Of a stretch of 14,186 bases of DNA, positions 13,820 to 14,186 are shown in pieces (positions within the stretch are counted from its first letter, which is position 1; the number at the start of each line of letters is the position of its first letter). The notes beneath the pieces were generated by a model that ran no database searches, was not told the origin of the DNA, and saw only the letters and a program-made list of their open reading frames with translations. Source of the DNA: Paracoccaceae bacterium (GTDB lineage: Bacteria > Pseudomonadota > Alphaproteobacteria > Rhodobacterales > Rhodobacteraceae); contig SLPP01000393.1 in the NCBI GenBank assembly GCA_007131945.1, positions 1 through 14,186 on the forward strand. Direction: 5' to 3'. Made by a program: the position numbers and the translations under genes.

Positions 13820-14178
13820 CCGCGCGACTGACCGACCTGCGCCGCCTCGTCAGTCTCCTCGAGGAGGAGCGCGCCGCGCTGCGCGAAACCGACCTCGAAC
13901 GGCTCGAGCGCCTGGCGCCGCGCAAGGCGCGGCTTCTCGACCAGATCGAGGCCGGGACCGCCGCCCCGGCCACCGAGGACGAACTGCGCGCGCTTTCCGA
14001 CGTGCGCGCACTCGCCGGGCGCAATGCCGGGCTGATCGAGGCCGCGCTGGCCGGCCTGCGCGACGTGCAGGCGCTGCTGGACCGCGTGCGCGAACCCATG
14101 CCGCACACCACCTATGGCCGCGACGGCACGCGCGCGACGCTGGGACAGGCTGCCGGACGGCTCGACGGGCGCGCCTGA
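13816..14178 (+). CDS. FlgN-like flagellar export chaperone (probable)
   Basis: A 120-residue, largely helical, charged protein: MTARLTDLRRLVSLLEEERA, then heptad-like runs (about 1-45 and 57-95) suggesting a coiled coil or helical bundle, and a C-terminal TYGRDGTRATLGQAAGRL (100-117). Size, helix pattern and position fit FlgN, the cytosolic chaperone that keeps hook-associated proteins FlgK and FlgL soluble and delivers them to the export gate. Family members are weakly conserved, so this call depends heavily on context: the start codon overlaps the stop of the flgJ-like gene (ATGA), next to fliK and flgD. The frame is also open far upstream, antisense to fliK, but that part is not coding. 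The stop lies eight bases before the window edge, so the next gene is unseen. Confidence 0.7.
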   Translation: MTARLTDLRRLVSLLEEERAALRETDLERLERLAPRKARLLDQIEAGTAAPATEDELRALSDVRALAGRNAGLIEAALAGLRDVQALLDRVREPMPHTTYGRDGTRATLGQAAGRLDGRA

Positions 14179-14186
14179 ACGCATCC

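Overview
The window reads as a chromosomal segment of a high-GC alphaproteobacterium, most probably of the Rhodobacteraceae (Rhodobacterales). The grounds are the dnaA-dnaN-recF...gyrB core, the neighbouring rpsT, enoyl-CoA hydratase, mutM, ubiE and ubiB genes, the alphaproteobacterial style of the proteins (a DnaN ending in MPMRV, a MutM zinc finger with C-x4-C), and flagellar genes of the alphaproteobacterial type, including a short FlgJ without a muramidase domain. The species cannot be fixed from the sequence.

Layout. Bases 1-7852 hold minus-strand genes, read here in transcription order: an enoyl-CoA hydratase, rpsT with a clear intrinsic terminator, a 502-base non-coding leader, dnaA, dnaN, recF, a VOC-fold protein, a LysE/RhtB exporter, and the first half of gyrB, which runs off the left edge. 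recF, VOC and lysE are joined by two ATGA stop/start overlaps. gyrB has its own near-consensus sigma-70 promoter in the 80-base gap after lysE. mutM (minus strand, TTG start) lies upstream of the hydratase and is divergent from ubiE-ubiB (plus strand). ubiE-ubiB ends at a structured, partly AT-rich convergent gap (11168-11411). Beyond it is a flagellar block: fliK-flgD on the minus strand, and divergently a flgJ-like rod gene overlapping a flgN-like chaperone gene on the plus strand.

How the genes work together. DnaA, the beta clamp, RecF and GyrB form the replication initiation, processivity, repair and supercoiling set. MutM adds oxidised-base repair. UbiE and UbiB belong to ubiquinone biosynthesis. 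FlgD, FliK, the FlgJ-like protein and the FlgN-like protein act in hook and rod assembly and in export of hook-associated proteins.

Nothing in the coding content looks like a new system; every substantial gene has a recognisable family. The points worth a second look are non-coding: the long dnaA leader with three GANTC sites and several inverted repeats, the palindrome-rich ubiB/flgD gap with a CtrA-type 8-mer, and a CtrA-like paired half-site between fliK and the flgJ-like gene. They suggest, but do not prove, that replication and flagellar genes here are tied to the alphaproteobacterial cell-cycle circuit (CcrM and CtrA).
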